Shown here piece by piece: positions 41,401 through 50,525 of a stretch of 64,000 bases of DNA (position 1 is the first letter of the stretch; the number at the start of each line of letters is the position of its first letter). The notes under the pieces are model-generated. The model saw only the letters and a list, made by a program, of their open reading frames with translations, did not search any database and was not told the DNA's origin. Source of the DNA: Chloropicon primus (taxonomy: Eukaryota > Chlorophyta > Chloropicophyceae > Chloropicales > Chloropicaceae); the NCBI GenBank assembly GCA_023205875.1, contig CP060768.1, forward strand, positions 186,001 through 250,000. The letters run 5' to 3'. The translations under genes were made by a program, and so were the position numbers.

Positions 41401-43740
41401 GGTGTTGACTTCCTCAGAGAGTCTGTTCTCTGACTTTGCAAGGAGCTCCTTCTCCGCCTGCAGGGAAACGTTTCTCTCCGTTTCTCTTCTGAGGTCGTCC
41501 CTACTTACATCGAGGTCGAAGCTGATATCCTTGAGCCTCTGCTCGTACTGTGTGATCTTCTGGATGAGGTTCGCATTCTTCTGTACGAGTCCTTCGATCT
41601 CCTTGCCCTGAGATGCACAGATTTCGTTCAAGCGAGTCAAGCGTTCTCTTTCAAACTCCATCTGCGCTTGAAGCTGGGTCTTCTCCCCGCGAGCAACACC
41701 GGCCTCTTCTCTGAACTTGTAAACCTCGTCTCTGAGCATCTGCAAGTTCTTTGCATTCTCAGCCTTGTACTTCTCATAGTCCTTTTGGAGCTCCAAGTAC
41801 ATCTTCTTGTGATCTTCGACGGACACAGAAAGATCTCCTGCAGAACCTCCCAGTGCACCAGATGCATCACCGCTCTCCTTTTCCATAAGGAGGGACTTGT
41901 ACAAGTCTCTCTGTCGCAGAATCTGCTGCATGAGCTTCTCTTGCTGCTCCCTTTGCGAGCTCAGCTTGTCTACTTGAGACTTGACGTCCTGCATCTGCTT
42001 CGTGTGCTCTTCCTCCAGGTTCTTCCTGACATCTGACACCTTCTGCTCGTTGTCATCGCCAAGCTGCCTCGCCACTGCAAGAAGGCGCTTGTTCTGCTCC
42101 TGAAGCTCCTTGATGCTCTTGAACTCCACCAAGTGATCCGTAATGACATCAGAGGCCCCGACAACACCGTTCGCAGACGATGTTGTCTGGGACGCCCCTC
42201 CCATGAGCGCCCGCCCAGATTTCATGTCCTCGACCTCCTTGAGAAGGACCTGAACCTGGCGGGAGAGGTCCTCCGCCTGCTGCTCTATGGCCTTCTTCTC
42301 GCGCGCGGCACGCTGCACGTCAGACCTTGCTTTGGACATCGTGGACTCCAAGGTAGCTCTCTCATTGATGGCATCCTCGAGCCTCTTCGCCAGAGCGTCG
42401 TGGGAATTCATGAGCCTCTCGTACTCTGCTTTTTGCTCATTGATCAGAGGCGCCTTCCTCTCCAGCTCCTCCAGAATGGTGTCCAAGTAACCCTGGATTT
42501 TCTTCTTGTCGTTCCTCTCCTGTCTCCAGGCGTCTGACATCTCAACGTATTTGCCGTACATGTCTGTCAAAGACATTCCTTCCTTCATCATCGTAGCGGC
42601 GGCAGCAGCGGGAGACATCTCCAAAACTTGGATGGCAGTGTCGCCCACCTTCCTCAGCTGCTCCCTCGAACTAGTCGTCGCCGGGGTCTCCATGGCGGCC
42701 TCCAGGGACGCCCTTGGGGATACCACACCCTGAGAGGCGGCCCGCATGGCACCATCCAGCGCAGACTTGTACTTGGCCGCCTTGTCCTCGGCCTCCTTGG
42801 CCTTGTCCTCGGCCTCCTTGACCTTCTCATCGCTCGCCTTTGCAGAGTTCTTCATGTGGACCTGCAGCTCCTCGATAATGCCCTCGAGTTCCTTGATCTT
42901 GCCGGTCCCCTTGTCCGCTGTATCCTGGTACAGGCTGATCAGCCGCTTCGCAGTTCCGATCTCCTTCTCGAAGAGCGCCTCCTGGGACGACATCTTCTGC
43001 TTCAGTTGCAGGCACTGCTCCTCCTTGGCCACCAGCTTGCTTCTCTCCTCGTCCAGCTGCTTCTGAACGGAGGTGAAGCCCCTCGTCTTCTCTTCGAGAA
43101 GGCCCTCCACTTCCACGACCTTGGTCTTCAGATTCACGATCTCATCGCTCGCCTTCTTCCTGTCCTCAAGCAGGACGGTTGACTTGGAACTCAACTCCTC
43201 GTTCAGCCACTCGTTGTGCTGCTTCAGAAGGGTGTTCTCCTGCGTCAGCCTCGCTTGCATGGCCTCGAACCGGTTCTGGTCCTGCTGAGACTCGCGATAC
43301 TTGGACTCCACTTCGCTCTTGTCATTCGTCAACGTCACGACTTTGTCCAGATACGTCTTGATCGTCTCGTTCTTCTCCACGATCTCTCCCTTTCTTTGAT
43401 CCAAAAGTTGCAAAATGTTTTGCTTGTCGGAGTGAAGTTCACGGACCTCCGTCTTCTTTCTCTCCACCTCCTTCTCGAGCTCGATCATACGAACGTCGCG
43501 CGCGCCGCTCTCCTTCTTCTGCCTCGCCGCTTCCTCGCGCAAGCTCGCGCACTCCGCTTGAGCCGTTTCCCTCTGCGCGCAGGCTGCACCATACTCGTCC
43601 GCGAGTTTCGAGTACCTCTCCTCTATCGCCAGGCTCGCCTGCTCCGCGTTGATCCTCTCGGACTCCAGCTGCGCTCGGAGCTCGCGGTTCTCATGCTCTA
43701 GCGCGCTTATGCGCTCCGTGGGACTCACTGCCGCAGCCAT
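38464..43740 (-). CDS. TPR: TPR/Mlp1-like nuclear-basket protein
   Basis: Single exon of 5.3 kb, 1758 residues, starting at the ATG at 43740. TPR (plant NUA, yeast Mlp1/2) forms the filaments of the nuclear basket and acts in mRNA surveillance. About residues 5-1430 are nearly continuous coiled coil. Family-specific blocks include EIQEVVQYLRKEKETTDCQL followed by VEYALQKA, and further on DVAMLPLKEKVNQL with RWETRTQNLLDKYGQVDLGE, which track human TPR (FLRREKE, LDILPLQE, RWKARNQHL). The last 300 residues are acidic with Ala/Glu/Pro repeats, ending in a Lys-rich tail (KTARKKIVKKKVVKKKE), the expected basket anchor/NLS layout. It is shorter than human TPR (about 2360). Other giant coiled-coil proteins are the alternative, but the TPR blocks make that unlikely. 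Confidence 0.85.
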   Translation of the reverse strand: MAAAVSPTERISALEHENRELRAQLESERINAEQASLAIEERYSKLADEYGAACAQRETAQAECASLREEAARQKKESGARDVRMIELEKEVERKKTEVRELHSDKQNILQLLDQRKGEIVEKNETIKTYLDKVVTLTNDKSEVESKYRESQQDQNRFEAMQARLTQENTLLKQHNEWLNEELSSKSTVLLEDRKKASDEIVNLKTKVVEVEGLLEEKTRGFTSVQKQLDEERSKLVAKEEQCLQLKQKMSSQEALFEKEIGTAKRLISLYQDTADKGTGKIKELEGIIEELQVHMKNSAKASDEKVKEAEDKAKEAEDKAAKYKSALDGAMRAASQGVVSPRASLEAAMETPATTSSREQLRKVGDTAIQVLEMSPAAAAATMMKEGMSLTDMYGKYVEMSDAWRQERNDKKKIQGYLDTILEELERKAPLINEQKAEYERLMNSHDALAKRLEDAINERATLESTMSKARSDVQRAAREKKAIEQQAEDLSRQVQVLLKEVEDMKSGRALMGGASQTTSSANGVVGASDVITDHLVEFKSIKELQEQNKRLLAVARQLGDDNEQKVSDVRKNLEEEHTKQMQDVKSQVDKLSSQREQQEKLMQQILRQRDLYKSLLMEKESGDASGALGGSAGDLSVSVEDHKKMYLELQKDYEKYKAENAKNLQMLRDEVYKFREEAGVARGEKTQLQAQMEFERERLTRLNEICASQGKEIEGLVQKNANLIQKITQYEQRLKDISFDLDVSRDDLRRETERNVSLQAEKELLAKSENRLSEEVNTAVAEKHRQQASLESLIQRYGEQEKNWIKERERILAENQRMRESWAGAQKQLLEESSRSRDALSASTNLAADTAARIATLEVELKGATKDKDELQRELASATSNVESLQASLKKAEEKAALAVMRSTTMAQEASQNATATTGSESDVIAKLKAQLKVAQNDANEAQEAAAAAAGHLAQYKAMCTASDEALKAMKEAHHGYKQESAVAAEAAQKELDGMKTKLAEAEEEVSQKRGVDAEEEKKRLAQEEALISENSKLKEESATLKKQIELNGEKVSTLENDIKDYHQQWRTAKTMYDNELIAHAADVKRLGSIEEDLEKAKNEVKELKSARDDTHLGNAKLQSEKASLHANVEELKRQNHILHEQLESATLKTSAEGVVQFTGEKGNAEIQEVVQYLRKEKETTDCQLSLVQQENVRLRTQVEYALQKADAAEQRLEASRKESMNDKDHEKVLRDVESLNLLRESNSGLRDENMKLQAQVKDLNKRISDLDVAMLPLKEKVNQLQALLDSKDDEVKSIKDQSSRWETRTQNLLDKYGQVDLGEYQRVVKALSEAEKAQGSVEDKIKEAVKSAKEESKKELADIKVSLEKAKNQEAIAKKQIFNIFNPTRLSVPQWVQERDATKKKMEELESAQASFGEQLESFKEREKALKSEVQQAKTAKEELQLKVLEKLKNSKQSRVTLQQKVKSLEKKLQAKQDATEHKGTASNAAASSEGDGGAKPAKSPKAKKAAKKRDRESPLKPEAAAKKVKKPEVETVQAEPEVPEEAAAQVPPPAAADSAAVDTDKADAVEAEAAEAPADAGVEVEAKEEEEEEVKEEAKEEDPGPQEVKEEHEADSAMEDASLNPLAAPFTPKKLEAEEDPQAEDEGAEEEKPEEEGDAAEATEMDQADEGEEAVEGEEHTEAETEAEAEGDDDADEEPKAASTSKPKPISWKGGKKKTAVVSKEALKQAKKSATAATKAGKTARKKIVKKKVVKKKE

Positions 43741-43900
43741 GGCGACGGCGCTCTTCCTAAACCTTCCTCTTTCTCTCTCTCTCCCTCTCTCTCCTGGAGG
43801 CGGTTGGCGGGAATTCGATTTTCAACAGACCTGGACCTTGGATGATGGAGGAGGATGCATTGAGGGAGGGAAGGAGCAAGGGAGGGAAGCGGTTCACTTG

Positions 43901-43932
<32 letters not shown>

Positions 43933-44189
43933 AAACAAACAAACAAACATTCTCTCTCTCTCTCTCTCTTTCTTACTGGGAATTTGACACCAGCACCCCA
44001 AGCAAACCTGGACCTTGGAGGATAGGTGATGATGATGGTGGTGGTGACGAGGGAGGGAGGGTGACAGGTGGAGGAAATCTCGTCTCTTCCTCGCTCGTTT
44101 TCGATCTACTCACTTGTTGAGGATGGCCCACTCGTAAGGGGTTTGCCAGAAGTTGATGATGGTTGATGATGGCAAAGGTACAGGTAGTA
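43741..44189. other. spacer between TPR start and P5A ATPase stop
   Basis: Contains an AC microsatellite at about 43904-43926 and a CT run at about 43951-43970. A 20-base block, GACCTGGACCTTGGATGATG-like, recurs near 43829 and 44006, an imperfect duplication. No gene seen. Confidence 0.6.
43904..43926. repeat. AC microsatellite
   Basis: About eleven AC units followed by an ACAA run and a CT run, upstream of TPR. Confidence 0.9.
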
Positions 44190-47100
44190 TTACAGGACAA
44201 GATACTTGTGAAGCTTCTCTGGGAAGGCTTTTCTGGCGGTGGTCTCCACGACCAAGCTCAGGATCCACGTGCCGAGGCCTCCGGCGGCGATGGCAAATTG
44301 CATCTCCTTGGGAAGGGAAACCACTTCAAAGGTCGAGTTCAGATCCTCCGCGGCGTCGGCGATGAGAAGACCCGTGAGACCGGTGCAAAGTAGGAGGCCC
44401 CAAATCAAAGCCTTGTTCCTCCAGATGCTGACGTTGAAGGGCTCGCCCACGTAGTTCACCGCAAAGGTCACAAGCTGAATGATGAAGTTGACCATGAAGG
44501 CAACCGTGTTCACCAAGTTAGGCTTGAAGGCATTGGCGTCTTCCTCCTCCCCCGGAGTGATGCTGCTGGACGGATCGATGTCGGTGGAATTCCCAGCCTT
44601 ATCACCCGTCTCCACGACCGTGGGGACGCCCTCGCCAGCCCCAACCTCGGAGCCATCTTCGAACGTCAGCGCAAACCTGTAGCAACCGTACAGGTAAAGG
44701 AAGTGTACGCAGAACTGGCCCACCATGGAGACGAGGAAGTACTTGCAGAAAACTTTCGAGTGAGGCCTTGTTGAGCTCAGCTTTTCGTGCGCAGTGGTGT
44801 TGCTAAGGAACATGAAGAGCAGGGCTATGATGACGCCCGAGATGGTTGCTTGAGTGTCCCCCATTTTCACCCCGTTGAGGTACATCACGCTCATGGAGTA
44901 CGCAGAAGAGAGGCAGTTGATTCCGAGAATCTTGAACATCTGGACATAAGTCACGAGGGTGCTCCTTCCCTGCTTCACAATGTCCACGCAGGGGGTCACC
45001 GTGCTGAATCTAGAGGTGAAGGGGCTCGCAATGGAGGCGTCCCCCAAGGACACCACGGGCAAGCCTTCGTCTTCCTCTTCATCGATCCACTCCTTGATTG
45101 TCTTCTTTTTTGGTTTCGTGAACTTGATGGGCTTTGAGTTCAGCAACGCAATGCCCACGTGAGCCGACTTCAGTGCCCCGACGTCATTGGTTCCATCCCC
45201 GCACATCAACACGGTGTGGCCCACGTCCTTCAACGTCTTCACGATGATTTCCTTGTCGTCCGGAGATGTCCTGGCAAAGACGGAGCAGAAGGGCAAGACG
45301 GAGCGAAGGCTTTCCTCCCCGATCTTGGACAAGAACGTCACGGCCTTTCCGGGGACGCACAACGAGTAGTCCCTCGACAACTCCATCACTGAATCCATGG
45401 AGAAAGAAATGTCTGTGCTCCCGTCGTGCGAAGCCCATTCGAACGCAGACTCGAACGCTTTGGGGGTCGCACTCCCCGCCGCGACCACTGGCTTCGCCTC
45501 GCTTGTGGTGTCCTGGAGAATCAGCGGAGGTTTGTCTGTAATGTGAACCTCCTGGGCAACGTGACACGCGGTGAGCATGGCGTCCCCCGTGATCATCACC
45601 AGTCGATGAGAGGACTCCTTCAAGGCCAGAAGTGTCTCGCTGGAAGATGGCTTGAGAGGGCACGAGAAAACGGCAAATCCACAAAAATCCAGCTCACGCT
45701 CAGCTTGAGCCCTCGGAATCGCTCTCACGACGCTCGAATCTGACACGCCGCTCAGCCTCCTGATGCCCAAAGCGATCACTCTCAAGCCCCTCCTTGCATA
45801 GTTCATGTACACTTCATTGTAGCAGGCTGGGACCTTTGCAAAGCACGGCTTCAGCGATTCGGGGGCGCCCTTTGTGAGCACCAGGTACTCGTTTTTCGGT
45901 CCGACCTCTCCATCCAGGGACAGGTTCATGGATTGCTTCTTCACGATTGTCGACATTCTCTTGAGAACCGGGTTGAAATGGTATCGTTTCTCGATTTTCA
46001 TCATAAATCTGTCCTTTCCCGTCATGGTGGTGTTGCTCTTCCTGGGCTTGGCGAAGTCTTTCGCGATGGTCCACGACAGCTTCTTGAATGCGGCCTTTTC
46101 CATGGGGTCCCCCCTCATCTTCCCGTCAACCGCCACGAGCGAGTGACAGCCGACGAGGACTTTGATGGCATCGTCATCCGGCCGGTTTGGAATCCCTGGT
46201 TCCAGACCACTCCCCAAGTCAAGGCCATCAGCTCCAGAGGGATCGCCCACGCCTTCGAAGACGAGCCTCGTGGAGGTCAACGTCCCGGTCTTGTCGAAGC
46301 AGCACGCGTCAACCTTCCCAGCAAAAGGAATCCTGAAAGGCTCGGTGCAGAAAATGTACTTCCTGAACAGAGAGAGCATCGATGTGTTCACGGCAAGCGA
46401 GAGCTCCATTGGAAGCTCTGGAGGGATGACGGAGGTGATGATCATCACACAATTCAGAGCAAGCTTGAAAAAGTCTCTTTTGTCCGGCTCCGTGAGGTAG
46501 ATCCCGTGGTACAGCACGTACGCCGAGGCCGCCACCGCGAACACGAGGAGAAAGAGGATGAAGAGCCCCGCCTCACTGCTGTTGGCAGACATCCTCTCAG
46601 TGCTGTGAAGTATTGTTCGCATCAGGTCCCCTTGGGTGGTACTGAACCCCGTGCGCAGGACCTCGCAAACAAGGCCGCCATCTGGACTTCCCTTCCCCCT
46701 GGAAAGGTGCGAGAGGTGGCTCGGCGTATCTTGCTCGTGCTGAATCAGAGTCGTCCCCCTAAAAAGCACGTGCTGCTTGTCCTTCTTCCAGCTGAACGTG
46801 TCCTTGGGGTTCCTGAACTTTATCGCAACCTTCCACTGAGGGATGCTCTCTCCCGTAAGAATCGATTCGTTCGTGATGCCTGTCCCCGCCAGCAGCAGGC
46901 AGTCCGCTGGCACAAAGGTCTCGTAAAACTTCGACTGGCTTGACATGGAGATGACATCTCCGGGTATCAGGTACTGCTCGTTGATTTGCACCCACTGGCC
47001 TTCCCTGAAGGTCCAGATCGTTTGCGGCTGGTGGCCCATCTGTTGCAGCGTGTCCAGGTTCCGTATCCTCTGTTTCACCACGGTGCATTCGAACATGATC

Positions 47101-47810
47101 AGCATCACGAGCGTGAAGAGAGAGTAGTACCAATACTCGTCGAGGCACCAAAGCCCGACGCAAAAGAGCTGGAAGACGAAGAAGGGGGCAAGCATGTGCT
47201 CCACGAGAAGCGGCATGAATTCAGGCTTCGAGAAGGTGAACTCGTTCGCACCCCACCTCTCCAACCCTTGGTCCACTTTCTTGTTCGTGGACGTCCCGGA
47301 GACCCTCAAATGCTCCGCAAACGGCGTCCCCTCGACCTGGTACGTCAGCCTCTCGAAAGACCGAGTCTCCCAATCGTACACGTACCGAGCGTTCCAAAAC
47401 TCGAAGGACACCTCAGGCCTCAGCTGCCCACTCTCCCCGCGAGAGGAAGCCTTCGGCGCTTTGCCTGGTCCCACAGGCCTCACATTGACCTCGCACTTGT
47501 ACTTCTTCCTCGCTTGCGTGTGCTGCGGGGCTACAACACAGCACTGGGCTTTCGATGGATCATCCTCTCGATCGAGTCGAGCCCAGCAATGAACACCAAC
47601 CAACCAAAACTCCAGAAGAAGAATGAGAACCCCCAAGACACATGTGGACCCTAGACCGTAGCCCGCGCCCACGAAGCCTCCAGTCTGCCACCCAATCGAG
47701 AGGAGGACTGGAAAGGCTGCCACGATCACGCCGACGTCCTTCCGCTTCCATGTCTCCCTCCTCGTGTACGTCCTCACGCTCACACTTCTATGCGAAGCTT
47801 CTCCCTCCAT
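44190..47810 (-). CDS. ATP13A1: P5A-type ATPase, ER transmembrane-helix dislocase
   Basis: Single exon, 1206 residues from the ATG at 47810. P5A ATPases (yeast Spf1, human ATP13A1) sit in the ER and extract mis-inserted or mistargeted membrane helices. The subfamily signature PPELPMELSLAVN is present near residue 460, the phosphorylation motif CFDKTGTLTSTRLVFEGV near 500, and the hinge MCGDGTNDVGALKSAHVGIA. Early residues have HCWARLDREDDP, and the actuator region has NEQYLIPGDVISM and GESIPQWK. Several hydrophobic helices occur at each end, as expected for about twelve. The stop codon lies within a TGTAA motif at 44190-44194. It is divergent from the Sep15-like gene. Confidence 0.94.
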   Translation of the reverse strand: MEGEASHRSVSVRTYTRRETWKRKDVGVIVAAFPVLLSIGWQTGGFVGAGYGLGSTCVLGVLILLLEFWLVGVHCWARLDREDDPSKAQCCVVAPQHTQARKKYKCEVNVRPVGPGKAPKASSRGESGQLRPEVSFEFWNARYVYDWETRSFERLTYQVEGTPFAEHLRVSGTSTNKKVDQGLERWGANEFTFSKPEFMPLLVEHMLAPFFVFQLFCVGLWCLDEYWYYSLFTLVMLIMFECTVVKQRIRNLDTLQQMGHQPQTIWTFREGQWVQINEQYLIPGDVISMSSQSKFYETFVPADCLLLAGTGITNESILTGESIPQWKVAIKFRNPKDTFSWKKDKQHVLFRGTTLIQHEQDTPSHLSHLSRGKGSPDGGLVCEVLRTGFSTTQGDLMRTILHSTERMSANSSEAGLFILFLLVFAVAASAYVLYHGIYLTEPDKRDFFKLALNCVMIITSVIPPELPMELSLAVNTSMLSLFRKYIFCTEPFRIPFAGKVDACCFDKTGTLTSTRLVFEGVGDPSGADGLDLGSGLEPGIPNRPDDDAIKVLVGCHSLVAVDGKMRGDPMEKAAFKKLSWTIAKDFAKPRKSNTTMTGKDRFMMKIEKRYHFNPVLKRMSTIVKKQSMNLSLDGEVGPKNEYLVLTKGAPESLKPCFAKVPACYNEVYMNYARRGLRVIALGIRRLSGVSDSSVVRAIPRAQAERELDFCGFAVFSCPLKPSSSETLLALKESSHRLVMITGDAMLTACHVAQEVHITDKPPLILQDTTSEAKPVVAAGSATPKAFESAFEWASHDGSTDISFSMDSVMELSRDYSLCVPGKAVTFLSKIGEESLRSVLPFCSVFARTSPDDKEIIVKTLKDVGHTVLMCGDGTNDVGALKSAHVGIALLNSKPIKFTKPKKKTIKEWIDEEEDEGLPVVSLGDASIASPFTSRFSTVTPCVDIVKQGRSTLVTYVQMFKILGINCLSSAYSMSVMYLNGVKMGDTQATISGVIIALLFMFLSNTTAHEKLSSTRPHSKVFCKYFLVSMVGQFCVHFLYLYGCYRFALTFEDGSEVGAGEGVPTVVETGDKAGNSTDIDPSSSITPGEEEDANAFKPNLVNTVAFMVNFIIQLVTFAVNYVGEPFNVSIWRNKALIWGLLLCTGLTGLLIADAAEDLNSTFEVVSLPKEMQFAIAAGGLGTWILSLVVETTARKAFPEKLHKYLVL

Positions 47811-48624
47811 CCTCCTCCTCAAGCCCTCCACTCTGGACCGTGCCCCTTCCCCGTCCGTACGTCAAGATGCCCAAGCGACGGACGGACAGAAAGATCGTGA
47901 CCTCACGCTTCCCTCTGTCCAACCCTCCCTCCCCCTTACCCTCTCCCTTGGCCTCGCTCCTCCCTCAAAGGTCACCGTCTCCCACCCACGACACCCAACC
48001 TTTCTGTCTCTGTCTGGCCCCTCATCCCAAGGACAAGAGGGGAGAGGGAGGAGGGGAAGGGAAGTGAAGAGGTGTCCGGGGGAGGGAGAGGAAGGAGGAA
48101 CCAAGCAGATGAGCAATCCGTTTACCTCTTGAGCTTTCTGGTTGATACCCGCATTGCCTCGGTCTTGGATCCAGTACGAAGACTTTGGCCACAAAACACG
48201 GCGAAGAACTGCACACACTCCTCAAGGAGAGGAGGACAAGGGGAAGGGAGTTGAGGAGGTGTGAGGCAAGACGCTCAGTGCCTTGAGCGCGGGAGGATCT
48301 TTTGGTCCATTGGATCCATCTTCTGGCTTCTCTGCTGGGCGCCAAGTTGTGGTCCAGGACTAGGAAGTCTTTGGAGCCAAGTTTACTCTTGCTCTGTGTG
48401 TGTGTGTGTGTGTGTGTGTGACTCTGAGAAGAAGGAGAAAGTTCACCCCTCTTCATGACGCAAGGAGTTCAAGCGTGCCGTGGTGTCAAGGTGCAACAGC
48501 TGCACGCTGGATGATTGGAAGACGACCCGACTAGGGATTGAAAGATATCACCTTTGGCCGTCAGCAAAGACAAAAGATTTGGTTCGGACTGCTCTACCAA
48601 GGGAGGACAGGCTCAGGGCCATTG
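47811..48624. other. divergent promoter region, P5A ATPase / Sep15-like
   Basis: About 800 bases with a TG microsatellite at 48397-48420 and purine-rich runs near 48020-48110. No coding frame is supported. Confidence 0.6.
48397..48420. repeat. TG microsatellite
   Basis: About twelve TG units, roughly 200 bases before the Sep15-like start codon. Confidence 0.9.
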
Positions 48625-49050
48625 ATGCAGGTGATGCAGGTGATGCCAAGGCTTCCAAGAGCGGAGCGAAGAGGTTCCAAGGGACTCAGAGCCTTTCTGA
48701 TCCTCCTGTCGGTGCTGGCAGCATTCGTTTTCTCGCTGCCTCTGGCGAGTTGCCAGGACGAAGGCAAGTCCAACGAGGAAAGCGGCGACGTCGTCGTTGC
48801 CGGGGCGGCCAGCAGCAGGAAGGCCATCTTTGAGACCCCCTACTTGTGCAGGCTCGGCAAGAGGTACCCTTGGATCAGAGCGTTTGTGGACGAGAGGCTC
48901 TCGATGTACGCGGACCACATCGAGTGGCGGGAGACGGGAGGGAACCCAAGACTCCTCGTCTTTGAAGGGAACGCCATCAAAACGTTGTTTCACTTTGGTG
49001 ACGGTCACAAGGACGTGGAAGAGATCATCAGGGAAAAGCTGGAGCTCTAA
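48625..49050 (+). CDS. Sep15/SelM-like thioredoxin-fold protein of the ER, Cys form
   Basis: Single exon, 141 residues from the first ATG; two further in-frame ATGs at 48634 and 48643 arise from a GATGCAGGT triplication and may be the real start. A signal peptide is clear (LRAFLILLSVLAAFVFSLPL). The mature domain aligns with SELENOF: YLCRLGKRYPWIRAFVDERL against CGUKLGRFPQVQAFV, then a GGNPRLLVFEGN strand matching GSDPVLKLLDDNGN, and EIIREKLEL matching EFLSEKLERI. Sep15 assists glycoprotein folding with UGGT in the ER lumen. Here a Cys replaces the selenocysteine and the preceding partner Cys is absent (TPYLC), so the usual CxU redox pair is not conserved. No ER retention tail is present. Two TGTAA motifs follow. 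Confidence 0.65.
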   Translation: MQVMQVMPRLPRAERRGSKGLRAFLILLSVLAAFVFSLPLASCQDEGKSNEESGDVVVAGAASSRKAIFETPYLCRLGKRYPWIRAFVDERLSMYADHIEWRETGGNPRLLVFEGNAIKTLFHFGDGHKDVEEIIREKLEL

Positions 49051-49090
49051 CGAGACCAGGACGGGAGGCACGGCAGAAGTGCGCTCCGGA

Positions 49091-49115
49091 TGTAAGCAAA
49101 ACAAGACTTGTGTAA
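49091..49115 (+). terminator. paired UGUAA signals after the Sep15-like gene
   Basis: TGTAA at 49091-49095 and 49111-49115, 40-65 bases after the stop. The minus-strand DUF2470 gene ends at 49205. Confidence 0.5.
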
Positions 49116-49204
49116 CAAAACTTCAGCCCCAATACATGGATAGGGGATCAACGGTGCTTGTTGTGCTACAAAATGTGGTCGTGGCACGCACGCTTGAGGT
49201 GGCG

Positions 49205-49860
49205 TCACCGCCACTTCATCCTCCGATAGTATGCCAGGGCAAGAGCTGCGGTGGCGAGCGCGGGAACCAAAATGTGTTTGTTCTGCTTCGCCTTCTCAGC
49301 CAAGTACGCCGCCGTGCTCCCATAGTAACCGTGTTTGATGCGATAACTCAAACCCAACTTGCTGAAGGCCTCGTTGTGCATAAAAACGGCCACCTGCAAA
49401 AACAAATTACGGCACACGAGAGAGAGAAAGAGCGTGTCAGTCCAACCCTTTGTCACCACAAGCTCGTTCACGAAAACGCTCTCTTCTCCTCACCTTCCTG
49501 AGGTCCCTCGCGGTCTTCACCTCGCACTCCTTGGGATACTCTATCAGCCTCCAGTCCCCGTGAACCATGAGATGCATCCCTTCCTCCGTGCAGTCGACCA
49601 GGATCACATCGGTCAGCGTCAAGTGCGTGGGCACCTTGAGGTAGTGGTGAACCCAGGCCACCAGACTCTCGAAATGCTGAAGCCACCAAGCAACACCAAA
49701 CATCAAGCCACAGGAGAAGCAAAAGTGAAGAGTTCGGGTCAGAAGAACGAGAAGAGGAAGATCTGGATGATGGTGATCCTCCTTGTGGACTCACATCGTC
49801 ATTCATGTGCGCCACTGCGCGAGACGCGTCCCCAAAGCTTCCCCTCTCCTCCTTGGCCAT
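49205..49860 (-). CDS. DUF2470 (HugZ/PNPOx C-terminal-like) protein, tail-anchored
   Basis: Three exons, 49860-49795, 49676-49494 and 49393-49205, all phase 0, give a 145-residue protein. Joined, they read GDASRAVAHMNDDHFESLVA, then LTLTDVILVDCTEEGMHLMV and KTARDLRKVAVFMHNEAFSK. This fits the DUF2470 fold, whose hallmark is HMN-DH followed by a strand with GIDxxGMxLxV and a closing A-R--LV-M---A helix. In HugZ-type proteins the domain helps bind haem; in plants it occurs in the GluTR-binding protein. Here it stands alone and is followed by one hydrophobic helix (HILVPALATAALALAYY) and a basic RRMKWR tail, typical of a tail anchor. The start at 49860 is the only ATG in frame before the domain; an upstream exon is possible. 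The substrate is unknown. Confidence 0.7.
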
Positions 49861-50525
49861 CTTGATGCCTACTTCAAGCCACAACAGAACCTTTGTCCTC
49901 GCCAATCACTGCGTCATTTCCTTCGAGCGACGGCTCTTTCGAAAGAGGAAGAGACGATGGTTCTTCCTCTACAATCCCCTTCCCCTCAACCTCAACCTCT
50001 CGCGCCTCAGACCCCGCCAAAGATGCCTCTCTCTCTCTCTCTCTCTGCCCTCTGCCCTCTGCCTCGACCATTAATGGATAACGCTGACGCCGCCTTAAAG
50101 CGACGAGGTGAGTTACGACGAGGAGGAGGAGGACGACGGGCGAGGCGAGGGGATAAGAGGGAAAGAACGGCATTCCTCGTGATCTCTTCTTTCGATGGAT
50201 CCCTCAACTTGAAGGAATGGACCAAGAATGAGGATTTTACACGGCATGGTTTAGCGCTCACCTCCTGGGAAGCACCAACTCAAGAGAGTTGTGGGAAGGA
50301 ATGGGCTGCGAGGACGAGGAGGGAAAAGGAAGGGAGGCTCGCGTGTGGAGCCGTCGTGTCTTAATCTTTCGTTTGACCGCTCCCTTGGCGAAGATGACGC
50401 ATGGACGAGGGCGTTTCGACTGACTTGAGTTCTCCATCGCTTCACGTGTGGCCATCACAATCCTGGAGACTGCTGAGGAGAGAGAGAGAGAGAGAGGTCT
50501 GAGGCTGTGGGGAAGAGGGAGGGCG
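49861..50525. other. divergent promoter region, DUF2470 protein / CPP1
   Basis: About 665 bases. CT/GA runs occur near 50028-50046 and 50478-50496. An acidic open frame on the minus strand (49.87-50.08 kb) ends just before the DUF2470 start and is probably leader sequence, though an N-terminal exon cannot be excluded. Confidence 0.5.
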
